Part shown: positions 44,767-53,611 of the stretch, piece by piece
Numbering within the stretch: the first letter of the stretch is position 1
Layout: each line of letters starts with the position of its first letter
Source: Clostridium cadaveris
GTDB taxonomy: Bacteria; Bacillota; Clostridia; Clostridiales; Clostridiaceae
NCBI RefSeq assembly: GCF_020911725.1
Contig: NZ_CP076620.1
Location: 1,430,501 to 1,494,500 of the forward strand
Length of the DNA stretch: 64,000 nucleotides
Reading direction: 5' to 3'
Notes under the pieces: generated by a model
The model's input: only the letters and a program-made list of their open reading frames with translations
The model's database searches: none
Told to the model about the DNA's origin: nothing
Made by a program: the position numbers and the translations under genes

Positions 44767-46530
44767 TTGATACCAGAACATATAATTGAGAAAATTAAGG
44801 AACAAAATGACATAGTGGATGTAATTTCAGAAGTAGTAAAACTTAAAAGAAGCGGAAGAAATTATATAGGTCTATGTCCGTTTCATCGTGAGAAAACACC
44901 TTCTTTTAGTGTATCTAGCGATAAACAAATTTTCAAATGCTTTGGTTGCGGGGAAGCCGGCAATGTTTTTTCATTTATTATGAAATACAAAAATATGAGT
45001 TATATAGATGCTGTAAAATATTTGGCAGATAGAGCAAATATAACAATAGAAGAAAAAGGCTCTTCTAAGAAGCTCCATGACAAAAAGGAGATTTTATATA
45101 ATTTAAATAAGGAAGTGGCTAGATTCTTTTTTAATAATCTATACAAATACGAAACTGGTAAAAACTATTTTAACATTAGAGGCATAGATGAGAAGACTAT
45201 AAGAAGATTTGGACTTGGATATTCTTTAAATAGTTGGAATAGTGTACTGCAAGTATTTCGTAGAAAATATGGGGAAGAATTATTATTAGAAGCGGGGTTG
45301 GTTTTAAAAAGCGAAAAGGGAACTGTATACGACAGATTTAGAAATCGTGTAATGTTTCCAGTTTTTGATTACAAGGGAAGAGTGATAGGATTTGGAGGAA
45401 GAGTTTTAGATGACTCAAAACCTAAATACTTAAATTCTCCTGAAACTTTGATCTTCAATAAGGGAACTAATCTATACGGATTAAATTTTGCTATTAAAAA
45501 TAGCAATACTAGAACTTTTATAATAGTAGAAGGGTATATGGATGTGATTTCTCTTCATCAGCATGGAATAACTAATGCAGTAGCTTCACTAGGAACAGCT
45601 CTTACGGTGAACCAGGCTCGGCTTTTAAAAAGGTATGCAGATAAGGTTATAATATCTTATGATGCGGATTTGGCGGGACAGATGGCTACGATGAGAGGGC
45701 TGGAAATACTAAAGTCTAATGGCTTTGATGTTAGAGTTCTTACAGTACCAAATGGAAAAGACCCTGATGAATTTATACGAAACAATGGAAAAGAAGCTTT
45801 TCAAAAATTAATGGATTTAGCATTACCTCTAATTGATTATAGACTAAACAAAGCTAAAGAAGGTGTAAACTTTAAAAATAGAGATATGGTTATATCATAT
45901 GTTAAAAAAGTTACAGATATTCTTACTAGCTTGGATAGTATAGAAAAAGATGTATATATCAAGAAAATTTCAGAGGAAAGTGGAATAGGAGAGAATGCTA
46001 TCTATGATTTATTGAATGAAAATATTCAAAAAGCTACATCTAGTTACGAAAATATGAATACAACTGAAGGATTTAGACAAAAATTATATGTAGAACCCGC
46101 ATATATAAAGGCAGAACGTAGCCTACTAAAACTTCTGGTTAGAAATAATTCAAATTGCTATGACTATATATGTTCAAATATCAATGAATCAGATTTTGTA
46201 ATGGAAGCTCATAGATTTATATTTAATCTTATAGTAGAATGTGGAGACAAAAAGGATTTAAAAGAAAAAGAATCATATATAGAAAATAAATGTAATAGTA
46301 ATACTGACATAATTAAAGAATGGGTTAATATAAATGACACTATTATTATTTGTGAAGAAGATCAAATCATGTCTTTGATAGACGACTATATAAATGAGAT
46401 AAATAATTTTAGATCTCAAAATGATAAAAAAAATCTTATAAAAATTATAAAAGAACTTGAGGAATCTGGAAAATTTGAAGAAGCATTAAAGTATGCATCA
46501 AAACTTAAGGATCTTCAGAAAAAGAGTTAG
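44767..46530 (+). CDS. dnaG: DNA primase
   Basis: This 587-residue primase makes RNA primers at the replication fork. It has the CHC2 zinc motif (CPFHREKTPSF, then CFGCGEAG), the catalytic core with FGGRVL, the Toprim residues VEGYMD and DADLAG, and a C-terminal helicase-binding domain. I place the start at TTG 44767, seven bases after AGGTGGGA, giving the usual IPEHIIEKIKEQNDIVDVI. An upstream in-frame TTG at 44725 would be only about ten bases from the predicted sigma-H transcription start. rpoD follows after 39 bases. Confidence 0.97.
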   Translation: MIPEHIIEKIKEQNDIVDVISEVVKLKRSGRNYIGLCPFHREKTPSFSVSSDKQIFKCFGCGEAGNVFSFIMKYKNMSYIDAVKYLADRANITIEEKGSSKKLHDKKEILYNLNKEVARFFFNNLYKYETGKNYFNIRGIDEKTIRRFGLGYSLNSWNSVLQVFRRKYGEELLLEAGLVLKSEKGTVYDRFRNRVMFPVFDYKGRVIGFGGRVLDDSKPKYLNSPETLIFNKGTNLYGLNFAIKNSNTRTFIIVEGYMDVISLHQHGITNAVASLGTALTVNQARLLKRYADKVIISYDADLAGQMATMRGLEILKSNGFDVRVLTVPNGKDPDEFIRNNGKEAFQKLMDLALPLIDYRLNKAKEGVNFKNRDMVISYVKKVTDILTSLDSIEKDVYIKKISEESGIGENAIYDLLNENIQKATSSYENMNTTEGFRQKLYVEPAYIKAERSLLKLLVRNNSNCYDYICSNINESDFVMEAHRFIFNLIVECGDKKDLKEKESYIENKCNSNTDIIKEWVNINDTIIICEEDQIMSLIDDYINEINNFRSQNDKKNLIKIIKELEESGKFEEALKYASKLKDLQKKS

Positions 46531-46569
46531 GAAGGGGATTAGAAGCTTATGACGGAAGGAGGCAAGAAC

Positions 46570-47634
46570 ATGAAGGATAAAAATGCCAAAATGAATATAG
46601 TTAAAAAGCTTATAGATAAAGGAAAGAAATCAGGAAGCTTAACCTATAAAGAAATAATGGATGAACTTGATGACGTAGAGCTTGCACCAGAACAAATAGA
46701 AAAAATTTATGAAGTACTAGAATCTATGGGTGTAGAAGTTATAGGAGACATACAAGAAGAGGCTCCTGCAGAGGGTGAATTAGATCTTTCAATACCAGAA
46801 GGTATAGCAATAGATGACCCAGTAAGAATGTATTTAAAAGAAATAGGGAAAGTTCCACTTTTATCCTCAGAAGAAGAAATTAATCTTGCACAAAGGATAG
46901 AGGAAGGAGACCAGTGGGCAAAGAAAAAGCTTGCAGAAGCCAATCTAAGACTAGTAGTAAGTATTGCAAAGAGATACGTAGGAAGAGGTATGCTTTTTCT
47001 AGATCTTATACAAGAAGGTAATTTAGGTCTTATAAAAGCTGTTGAGAAATTTGATTATAGAAAAGGATATAAATTCTCTACTTATGCAACATGGTGGATA
47101 AGGCAGGCAATAACAAGAGCTATAGCTGATCAAGCAAGAACTATAAGAATTCCTGTTCATATGGTAGAAACTATAAACAAATTAATAAGAATAGAAAGAC
47201 AGCTTTTACAAGAGCTGGGAAGACAACCGCTTCCTGAAGAAGTAGCAAAGATAATGGAAATGCCTGTAGACAAGGTAAGAGAAATAATGAAAATAGCTCA
47301 AGAACCAGTATCTTTAGAAACTCCAATAGGAGAAGAGGAAGATAGCCATCTTGGTGATTTTATACCAGATGACGAAGCACCAGCACCAGCAGAAGCTGCA
47401 GCATTCACTATGCTAAAAGAACAGCTAATCAATGTGCTAGATACTTTAACTCCAAGAGAAGAAAAAGTATTAAGATTAAGATTTGGATTAGATGATGGAA
47501 GAGCTAGAACTCTTGAAGAAGTTGGTAAAGAATTTAACGTAACTAGAGAGAGAATTAGACAGATAGAAGCAAAAGCTCTTAGAAAACTTAGACATCCAAG
47601 CAGAAGTAAAAAATTAAAAGATTATTTAGATTAG
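46570..47634 (+). CDS. rpoD: Primary sigma factor RpoD (sigma-A)
   Basis: This 354-residue housekeeping sigma factor has a short region 1.1 (about residues 1-65) and region 1.2 ([17 protein letters not shown]). Region 2 ([22 protein letters not shown], then [13 protein letters not shown]), region 3 and region 4 ([27 protein letters not shown]) follow. ATG 46570 follows GGAGG with proper spacing; ATG 46549 precedes the ribosome site. It is co-transcribed with dnaG. Confidence 0.98.
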   Translation: MKDKNAKMNIVKKLIDKGKKSGSLTYKEIMDELDDVELAPEQIEKIYEVLESMGVEVIGDIQEEAPAEGELDLSIPEGIAIDDPVRMYLKEIGKVPLLSSEEEINLAQRIEEGDQWAKKKLAEANLRLVVSIAKRYVGRGMLFLDLIQEGNLGLIKAVEKFDYRKGYKFSTYATWWIRQAITRAIADQARTIRIPVHMVETINKLIRIERQLLQELGRQPLPEEVAKIMEMPVDKVREIMKIAQEPVSLETPIGEEEDSHLGDFIPDDEAPAPAEAAAFTMLKEQLINVLDTLTPREEKVLRLRFGLDDGRARTLEEVGKEFNVTRERIRQIEAKALRKLRHPSRSKKLKDYLD

Positions 47635-47657
47635 CACCTATTTGGTGCTTTTTTTCT
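47633..47657 (+). terminator. Terminator of dnaG-rpoD
   Basis: AGCACC (47633-47638) pairs with GGTGCT (47644-47649) around a 5-base loop and runs into TTTTTTTC. It overlaps the rpoD stop codon. Confidence 0.88.
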
Positions 47658-47717
47658 TTCTTTATAATAGTATAATATAAAAGTGAGAACTTATTTGATT
47701 GAATAGAGGTGACTTTA

Positions 47718-48605
47718 ATGAAAATTTATAAACCGGAAAGAGGAAGAGGAGCGATTTATCTTTTTCTAAGTATATTCATAGTTGATGGATTAGCATTACT
47801 TTTGATGCAGTTTTTAGATTCTTATATTATTTTAAATTTAATAGGGGTTTTTATAGTATGCTTTACGCTTTATTGTCTTTATTATTTTATAATGGATTTA
47901 ACTTTAGAATATAGAGTTTACGATGATATGATAGAAATAAACACTATTATGCCTTTTAGAAAAGTTAAAATTCCTATGAATGAGATCTTAGGATATGGAA
48001 AACAAAATGGTGCTATAGAGGGAACTAAGCTTTCTGGTATAGGAACATCAAAATTTGCTTTTGGTAAGGGACTTATTGAAAATGTAGGCATTACCTATAT
48101 GTATACACCTTCTTGCAGAGAGGTTCTATATATAAAGACTAAAGATATCGGCTATGGAATAAGCCCTAAAAGAATAGATAAGTTTGAGGAAATGCTAATT
48201 AATCATGGTAAAGAGCTTAAAACTTTTGAAGTTGTAAAAAACAAGAATGTACATTTATATAAAGAGAAAAAATTTATTATACCATTTGTTCTAGCATCAG
48301 CAATTATAATATTTATGACAATTAATCCTTTTATGTTTTATTTAATGAACAAGCTTCCTGCAATGATGCCTGTAAGTTTCAATGCAAATTTTGAGGTTAT
48401 TGCATTTACTACAGGAAAGATATTTGCATTTAGACAGATGACTTATGGTGTATTTAATATGATAGTATTATTATGTATGTATTATGCATCTCGCTTCTGT
48501 GCAAAGTACGATAAGGAGTCTGCATATAAATATATCTATATATCGCTTATATCTGCTTTAGCATTTTTATTTATGCAGATAAAGGTTTTAGTGGCATTTG
48601 CATAA
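47718..48605 (+). CDS. Membrane protein with bacterial PH-like domain
   Basis: This 295-residue protein has two membrane helices near the N-terminus (about residues 12-60). A soluble segment follows (about 65-165) with PH-like strands (YRVYDDMIEINTIMPFRKVKIPMNEILGYG region, then VLYIKTKD). Two or three membrane helices close the protein. Its function is unknown. ATG 47718 follows AGAGGTGA; GTG 47709 overlaps that site. It sits alone between rpoD and trmK. Confidence 0.7.
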   Translation: MKIYKPERGRGAIYLFLSIFIVDGLALLLMQFLDSYIILNLIGVFIVCFTLYCLYYFIMDLTLEYRVYDDMIEINTIMPFRKVKIPMNEILGYGKQNGAIEGTKLSGIGTSKFAFGKGLIENVGITYMYTPSCREVLYIKTKDIGYGISPKRIDKFEEMLINHGKELKTFEVVKNKNVHLYKEKKFIIPFVLASAIIIFMTINPFMFYLMNKLPAMMPVSFNANFEVIAFTTGKIFAFRQMTYGVFNMIVLLCMYYASRFCAKYDKESAYKYIYISLISALAFLFMQIKVLVAFA

Positions 48606-48631
48606 AATTTATAGAGATCAAAGGAGAAATT

Positions 48632-49324
48632 ATGGAATTAAGCATAAGATTAAAGACGATAAGTAATTTAGTAGATAAATGTCATTCAATAGTTGATGTT
48701 GGAACAGATCATGGATATATACCCATATACCTAACAGAGAAAACTTTATGTGATAAAGCTATTGCCTCTGATATAAATAGAGGACCTGTGGATAAAGCTA
48801 AGAAAAATGTATCATTGTATGGAATGAAGGATAAGGTTGAATGTCGACTTGGACCTGGACTTACAACGGTAAAAAAGGGTGAAGTTCAAGGGGCTGTAAT
48901 TGCTGGTATGGGCGGAAATTTAATAAGAGATATAATATTACAAAGTTATGATATATTTAAAGAACTAGATTTTGCGGTTCTTCAACCAAGTCAAAATCCA
49001 GAAGTATTAAGAAAATTTCTTTATGAAGAAGGAATAACCATATTAGAAGAGGACTTATGTTTAGACGAAGGAATTTATTATGAAGTTATGAAAGTAAAAT
49101 TTGAAGGGAATTCTCCTGTTTCTATACCAGAGGTATACTATGAAGTAAGTTCATCTTTATTAAAAAGTGGAAATGTGCATATGAAAGATTATTTAATGGA
49201 AAAGATAGATAACAATAAAAAGATACTATCAAAAATTCAGGATGTAACTGAAAATGCTTTAGAAAAAAAGAAAAAGGTTGAAAGAAAAATCAAAGAATTA
49301 GAGGAGTTGACAACATGGCTTTAA
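48632..49324 (+). CDS. trmK: tRNA (adenine-22-N1) methyltransferase
   Basis: This 230-residue SAM enzyme (COG2384) methylates A22 in tRNA. The SAM motif is SIVDVGTDHGYIPIYL. ASDINRGPVDKAKKN, AGMGGNLIRDI and LQPSQNPEVLRKFL are family markers, and the C-terminus is a helical coiled region. AAAGGAG precedes the ATG. It overlaps the next gene by 10 bases, and the rpoD-trmK-Nif3 order is the same as in Bacillus. Confidence 0.95.
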   Translation: MELSIRLKTISNLVDKCHSIVDVGTDHGYIPIYLTEKTLCDKAIASDINRGPVDKAKKNVSLYGMKDKVECRLGPGLTTVKKGEVQGAVIAGMGGNLIRDIILQSYDIFKELDFAVLQPSQNPEVLRKFLYEEGITILEEDLCLDEGIYYEVMKVKFEGNSPVSIPEVYYEVSSSLLKSGNVHMKDYLMEKIDNNKKILSKIQDVTENALEKKKKVERKIKELEELTTWL

Positions 49325-50118
49325 TTGTTAAAGAATTTGCATCATATATAGAAGGAATAGCCCCAGTAGAGCTTAAAGAAAGTTATGACAGTGTTGGATT
49401 GGCTATAGGTGATAAAGAAGATAATATAAAAGGAATATTGGTTGCATTAGATGTCACATTAGATGTTATTGAAGAGGCTAAAGAAAAAGGAGCAAATTTA
49501 ATATTTTCACACCATCCTCTTTTATTTATAAAACCTCAAACCATAACTACCGATACCCTTCAAGGAAAGAAGATAATAGAGCTTATTAAAAATAATATAA
49601 ATGTATATAGTGCTCATACTAACCTAGACTCTGTAGGAGGAGGACTAAATGATATAATAGTAAACCTACTTGGATATGAAAACAGCACTATTATAGATGA
49701 CAAGAAGGGCCATGATGGATGTGGCATAGGAAGAATAGTTGAATTAGAAAAGGAAATGACTTTAAAAGAAATATGCAGAAATATAAGAATGAAACTTCAA
49801 ACTCCCTTTTTAAGAGTTGTTGGAGATATGTATAGCAAAATTTCAAAGGTTGCAATTATAAATGGCAGTGGACAAGATTATTTTGAAGAAGCTAAAAATT
49901 TAGGAGCAGATCTTATAATAACTGGAGATACATCTTATCATTATGTAAGTGACTACAAAGAAATGGGCATGTCAATAATAGATATAACACATTTCAGCTG
50001 TGAGTGGCCTCTATTCAAGAAATTTTTCGAAAATATAGAAGAAGAGTTAAAAAGAATGGATCCAGATTTAAAAGTATATATTTCGGAGAAATCTAAAGAG
50101 CCGTATTCAGTATATTAA
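49315..50118 (+). CDS. Nif3-like dinuclear metal-centre protein
   Basis: This 267-residue protein belongs to the Nif3/YqfO family (YbgI fold). The metal ligands are in FSHHPLLF and SAHTNLDSV, then near ITHFSCEWP. Some databases name the family GTP cyclohydrolase 1 type 2, but its physiological role is not settled. It is the short form without the extra middle domain of Bacillus YqfO. It overlaps trmK by 10 bases, so the two are coupled. The rnpB gene follows on the same strand. Confidence 0.92.
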   Translation: MALIVKEFASYIEGIAPVELKESYDSVGLAIGDKEDNIKGILVALDVTLDVIEEAKEKGANLIFSHHPLLFIKPQTITTDTLQGKKIIELIKNNINVYSAHTNLDSVGGGLNDIIVNLLGYENSTIIDDKKGHDGCGIGRIVELEKEMTLKEICRNIRMKLQTPFLRVVGDMYSKISKVAIINGSGQDYFEEAKNLGADLIITGDTSYHYVSDYKEMGMSIIDITHFSCEWPLFKKFFENIEEELKRMDPDLKVYISEKSKEPYSVY

Positions 50119-50147
50119 TTTTTAAAATAGATAATTGATAATTATAG

Positions 50148-50164
50148 GACTCGCTTATAGATTT
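50148..50164 (+). repeat. Upstream copy of the rnpB 3'-end sequence
   Basis: The sequence from GACTCG to TATAGATTT at 50148-50164 matches the rnpB 3' end (50564-50580), except for one missing G and the flanks. The copy lies about 50 bases before rnpB. It may be a relic of an integration event at the rnpB 3' end; this is inference. Confidence 0.45.
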
Positions 50165-50216
50165 TAAAATTCTAAAATGATTTGCAAATAATGCGATTAT
50201 GTGTTATCATAAGTTC

Positions 50217-50588
50217 TGCGAGTAAGTCAGATAATCGCTGCTAAGTTTACTTAGGAGAGGAAAGTCCGAGCTCCGTAGGGCAGGGTGCTGGGTAACTCCC
50301 AGTCAAGGTGACTTGAAGGAAAGTGCAACAGAGATATACCGCCAGATTTTTAATTTATTAAAATGAGAGCAGTTACGGCTGACTGGTAAGGATGGAAAGG
50401 CGAGGTAAGAGCTCACCAGCGCATTGGCGACTTTGCGGCTATGTAAACCCCACTTGGAGCAAGACCGAATAGGATGGCATATGGGGCTGCCCGTCCCGCC
50501 ATCGGGTGTGTCGCTTGAGCTTATTGGTAACAATAGGCCTAGATAGATGATTGTCAAATACAGAACTCGGCTTATAGATTTAGTCGCG
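50217..50588 (+). ncRNA. rnpB: RNase P RNA, class-A-like
   Basis: This is the catalytic RNA that trims tRNA 5' ends. Conserved core segments are GAGGAAAGTCCG (P4 5' strand), GGGCAGGGTGC, AGTGCAACAGAGA, GGTAAGAGCTCACC, GAGCAAGACCGAATAGG and CTAGATAGATGATTGTC, then CAGAACTCGGCTTAT (P4 3' strand). The order and wording follow the E. coli type A RNA rather than Bacillus type B. I set the ends by the P1 helix: 50217-50228 pairs with 50577-50588. P2 is GATAATC with GATTGTC. A terminator follows 5 bases later. Confidence 0.96.
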
Positions 50589-50593
50589 CATTG

Positions 50594-50628
50594 AAAATAC
50601 TAGGTTTACGCTTAGTATTTTTTTTATT
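50594..50628 (+). terminator. Terminator of rnpB
   Basis: AAATACTA (50595-50602) pairs with TAGTATTT (50613-50620), extended inward by GG with CT, and is followed by a run of T. It ends the RNase P RNA transcript. Confidence 0.85.
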
Positions 50629-50645
50629 GAAATTCTTTTGACATT

Positions 50646-51202
50646 CTAAAAGTGAAGAATGTCTGTGAGTTTGTCAGTGGCATCTTTCTGCATTTTTTTA
50701 TTTACATGAGAATAGATATTTAAAGTTGTAGCTATATCTTTATGACCCAATCTTTCTTGAACTACTTTTGAATTTACTCCTTGCTGCAAAAGCAAGGTTG
50801 CATTAGTATGTCTTAAATCATGGAATCTAACTCTCTTATACTCTCAATAGTTTTAGGAGTAGTTAAATATACATGACCATTACTATATATCATATTATTT
50901 TTGATAATTAATGAGTTTTCACTAAGCTTAAGATTATTCCATTCAAGACCTTCAAGTTCACCACGTCTAAGTCCAAGTTCCAGAGTTAATCTAAGAGCAA
51001 TATAAAACATATAATCATATTCATTAGATAAATCTAGCTTATTGACTATTGTAGAGATTTCACTAGGAGTTAATATATCCGGAGTGAATTTTTCTCTTTT
51101 TGGACGTTCTATATATTTACAAGGGTTCTCTTTAATTAGCCTTAATTTTAAAGCTCTATTCATAAAACTTCTGAGGATGTTATGAAATGGTGGGTAGGAC
51201 AA
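50646..51202 (-). pseudogene. Tyrosine recombinase (phage-type integrase) remnant
   Basis: On the minus strand, 51202-50813 encodes the end of the core-binding domain and the first part of the catalytic domain (SEISTIVNKL, then LTLELGLRRGELEGLEW with the first catalytic Arg). It ends in a stop after TIESIRELDSMI. In a shifted frame the C-terminal part follows: FHDLRHTNATLLL (HxxR), QERLGHKDI and LNIYSHVNKK with the nucleophilic Tyr, ending at 50646. About 60-80 residues between the halves are missing, and so is the N-terminal arm. The gene is dead by an internal deletion plus frameshift and a 5' truncation. Confidence 0.88.
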
Positions 51203-51239
51203 TAAATTGTAGCACTATATTGAAATAGCATTAAATAAC

Positions 51240-51281
51240 GTCATATGAGGATACTTACGTAAGATTATACACTCATATGAC
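51240..51281. repeat. Perfect inverted repeat beside the integrase remnant
   Basis: GTCATATGAG (51240-51249) and CTCATATGAC (51272-51281) are perfect inverted copies, and a TTACGTAA palindrome lies between them. The site separates the integrase remnant from the next minus-strand gene. It could be that gene's terminator hairpin or an element-end repeat. Confidence 0.6.
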
Positions 51282-51300
51282 AATAAAATAATAAAAGAAT

Positions 51301-51630
51301 TTATCTGGTATCTTTATCAATGAATATTTTGCCATTTCCAACTATTACAACTCTATAACTAGGTTTAAGAGGAATTAAATCAAATTTAGCTGATTTAGGA
51401 TTTAGATGGATACTTTGTAAAATAAGTTGATTTTCATTATAAATGGTAATATGAGCACTATTATTTGATGAAATATTCTGCACAAAATAAGTTTCATTAG
51501 ATGAGAAGTTAAAATCACTTGATGTATAAATGCCTTCATTGAATATATTTTTGGCAAATGCAGTCGTTGAAACAAATGGATTAAATGTTAATCCTATCAA
51601 AATTAACAATATACAAATATATTTTTTCAT
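51301..51630 (-). CDS. Small secreted protein of unknown function
   Basis: I do not recognise this 109-residue protein. A clear signal peptide (MKKYICILLILIGL start, probable cleavage after AFA near residue 26) leads to a mature part of about 83 residues. That part is rich in Ser, Asn, Ile and beta-prone stretches (AHITIYNEN, YRVVIVGNGKIFID). AAAGGATG precedes the ATG. It lies inside the decayed patch between integrase and catalase remnants, so it may be element cargo. Confidence 0.6.
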   Translation of the reverse strand: MKKYICILLILIGLTFNPFVSTTAFAKNIFNEGIYTSSDFNFSSNETYFVQNISSNNSAHITIYNENQLILQSIHLNPKSAKFDLIPLKPSYRVVIVGNGKIFIDKDTR

Positions 51631-51836
51631 AGAATATCATCCTTTCAAAGTTATTGTGTGTAATGGAAATTATAATATGCAATTTATATAGGAAGGGTAG
51701 ATAAGAAAAAATAACTTAAGTTTATAGAAGATGCGCTAATGACCTGAAATTAAGAGAAGGTTTTTCTATATTATTAATAAAATAAGTTCGCAATTATAAG
51801 ATAAGAAGATATAGACGTTATTTGAAAGTTAAATAA

Positions 51837-52259
51837 TACAGTAATGAAAAAGTTGATAGTGGTGAAATTCAAACATATGTACAATGTGATTTGTCACCAG
51901 TTCTAATTAATTCATCAGGATCACCTTGGACATCTGATTATGTCACAGTAACATGGGATTTAGTTGCTGACTTGTTATCCAATATAGCTTCTGAGCAGAG
52001 AGCTAAAGTAGTTTATGAATATTTATATAGACAAATAGAAGATAAAGAAGTAAGAGCAACAATTGATTTCTTACTAAATAGAGAAGAGGCTCATAATGCT
52101 TTATTTAGAGAAGCTTTAAATAAGGTTCAAAATACAGGTTCAAATAAAGATTTTGGAGTTACTTAAGACTCTAAACTATATTTTAATTTATCTACTCCTG
52201 GGCCTAATCATGAATCTCTGAACCCTACACCACCATCTTTTGAAAATCCAAGAAGATAA
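51837..52259 (+). pseudogene. Manganese catalase, 5'-truncated with a premature stop
   Basis: The open stretch encodes the C-terminal half of a ferritin-like manganese catalase: CDLSPVLINSSGSPWTSDYV, LLSNIASEQRAKVVYEYLY with the third helix Glu, and LLNREEAHNALFREAL with Glu and His ligands. The N-terminal about 120 residues are missing; a stop sits at 51834 and no start codon is visible. TAA at 52164-52166 interrupts the frame. After it the same frame continues in the normal family tail (DSKLYFNLSTPGPN...) to TAA at 52257-52259. VTWDL replaces the usual VTGDL. It cannot encode an active enzyme. Confidence 0.85.
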
Positions 52260-52737
52260 CTTTATATTTAATACCGCATATTCAAAGTTGAATGATGTAC
52301 ATAGTTTATTAAATGCAAACTTGAAATACCTCCAAAGATGAGTATTTAAAGTTTTATGGGGGGTCTTGAAGGGTAAGAGTAGTTTAATGATATATGAAAA
52401 TGGACAAATATAGAAATAGAGAATTCTGCTGTAGGGTATATTATGTTGATATAGTAGGAAAAGATACAAAGAAAATAAAAAAGCCAGATTCGTATCTAGC
52501 TTTTTAAAATAGAGGGAGTATTATAAAAAAATAAAAATAGGTTATAGCATTAAACTCCTTCTAAATTATAGACACTTTAAAAAATTTTATACAATAAAAT
52601 AAAAAAGTTATATCTAAGGAATCATATAAAAATTTTATAACTATTGTGTTACCGTAAAAAATTAAAATTTTAAAGTGACGGTTATTAAAGATTCGCACAC
52701 TATGTAGTATGTACAGAAATTAAGAAGGAGGTCTAAA
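52260..52737. other. Gene-poor decayed stretch
   Basis: I see no convincing gene in these 478 bases. One 37-codon frame (52394-52507, plus strand) begins MKMDKYRNREFCCRVYY and ends within a terminator, but lacks a good ribosome site and is not recognised. It may be the tail of a lost gene. An ACCGT/ACGGT inverted pair lies near 52655-52680, and AGAAGGAGG just before 52738 serves the amidase gene. Confidence 0.4.
52476..52507 (+). terminator. Terminator-like hairpin in the decayed stretch
   Basis: AAAAAGC and AGAT pair with ATCT and GCTTTTT around a TCGT loop, with a single C-A mismatch, and end in a T run. The gene it once served is not identifiable. Confidence 0.6.
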
Positions 52738-53565
52738 ATGAAAATCTTACTGGATATGGGACATACGTTAAGCGGAGCTGACTTAGGTACGGAAGGTTGT
52801 GGCAGAAAAGAGCAGGAATGCACTAGAGAAATAGGTTATAAGATAAAAGAAAAATTGGAAGCTATAGGACATAGAGTTATAGTATGTAGTCCTGATAATG
52901 CAGCTACATTGCACGAATCCTTAGAATATAGAGTTAAAACTGCTAACAAAGAGGGGGGAGATTTATATATATCATTACATCTGCATGCTTTTAATGGTAT
53001 TGCATATGGAACAGAGATTTATACCTATGCCGCTAGAAAGTTTAAAGAGGCTCTAGATATTTTGGAAAATATATCTAGTCTGGGATATCGTAACAGAGGA
53101 ATTAAGGATGGATCAAGATTATATGTTATTAGAAAAACGGTAATGAAAGCTATGGTGATAGAATGTTGTTTTATAGACAATGAAAAAGACATGGAATTGT
53201 ATAATGCAGAAGCTATGGCTAGTGAAATAGTTAATGGAATTATAGGAAAGAAAAGCAGGAAAAGCTGGGTGGAAGAGCTTCAAAAAGAATGTAGCAAGGA
53301 AAGAGGTAATATTGAGATTATACAAGGAATAGCTGATGAGAATACTTTAGAAGTATGTCCTATGCTCAGAATAGGTAATACAGGAGGCATTGTAAGAATA
53401 ATGCAACAACGTCTTACATCACTTGGATATGGCTTACCTTATGGAGCAGACGGCATTTTGGGTTATGGAACTAAACAAGTTATAATGAAATTTCAAAGAG
53501 ATAATGGGTTAACTGAAGATGGTATTGTGGGAAAAGAAACATGGAGAAAGCTGCTATTATTATAG
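52738..53565 (+). CDS. Endolysin-like N-acetylmuramoyl-L-alanine amidase
   Basis: This 275-residue peptidoglycan amidase has an Amidase_3 domain (residues about 1-170). Putative zinc ligands are His9 (DMGHT), Glu25 (GRKEQE) and His81 or His83 (SLHLHAFN), with catalytic Glu142 (VIECCF). A PG_binding_1 domain (residues about 210-275) has LRIGNTGGIVRIMQQRL and FQRDNGLTEDGIVGKETW. There is no signal peptide, so it resembles a phage endolysin or a mother-cell lysin rather than a secreted autolysin. AAGGAGG precedes the ATG. It lies at the edge of the decayed patch and looks intact. Confidence 0.9.
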   Translation: MKILLDMGHTLSGADLGTEGCGRKEQECTREIGYKIKEKLEAIGHRVIVCSPDNAATLHESLEYRVKTANKEGGDLYISLHLHAFNGIAYGTEIYTYAARKFKEALDILENISSLGYRNRGIKDGSRLYVIRKTVMKAMVIECCFIDNEKDMELYNAEAMASEIVNGIIGKKSRKSWVEELQKECSKERGNIEIIQGIADENTLEVCPMLRIGNTGGIVRIMQQRLTSLGYGLPYGADGILGYGTKQVIMKFQRDNGLTEDGIVGKETWRKLLLL

Positions 53566-53577
53566 TAACAATTATAT

Positions 53578-53610
53578 AAAAAATGGGATGAGTTTTCATC
53601 CCATTTTTTT
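53578..53610. terminator. Bidirectional terminator
   Basis: AAAAAATGGGATGA (53578-53591) pairs perfectly with 53596-53609 around a 4-base loop, with A and T runs in the stem. The amidase gene and the minus-strand aldo/keto reductase gene converge here. Confidence 0.9.
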
Positions 53611-53611
53611 A

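Noticed and set aside
50303-50557. 84-codon minus-strand frame over rnpB
   Set aside because: Falls entirely inside the RNase P RNA gene and has no recognisable content.
52188-52469. 93-codon minus-strand frame after the catalase remnant
   Set aside because: Antisense to the catalase tail; no ribosome site, no recognisable domain.
52394-52507. 37-codon frame as a real small gene
   Set aside because: No good ribosome site, unrecognised product, and its end coincides with a terminator stem; kept only as a note in the region entry.
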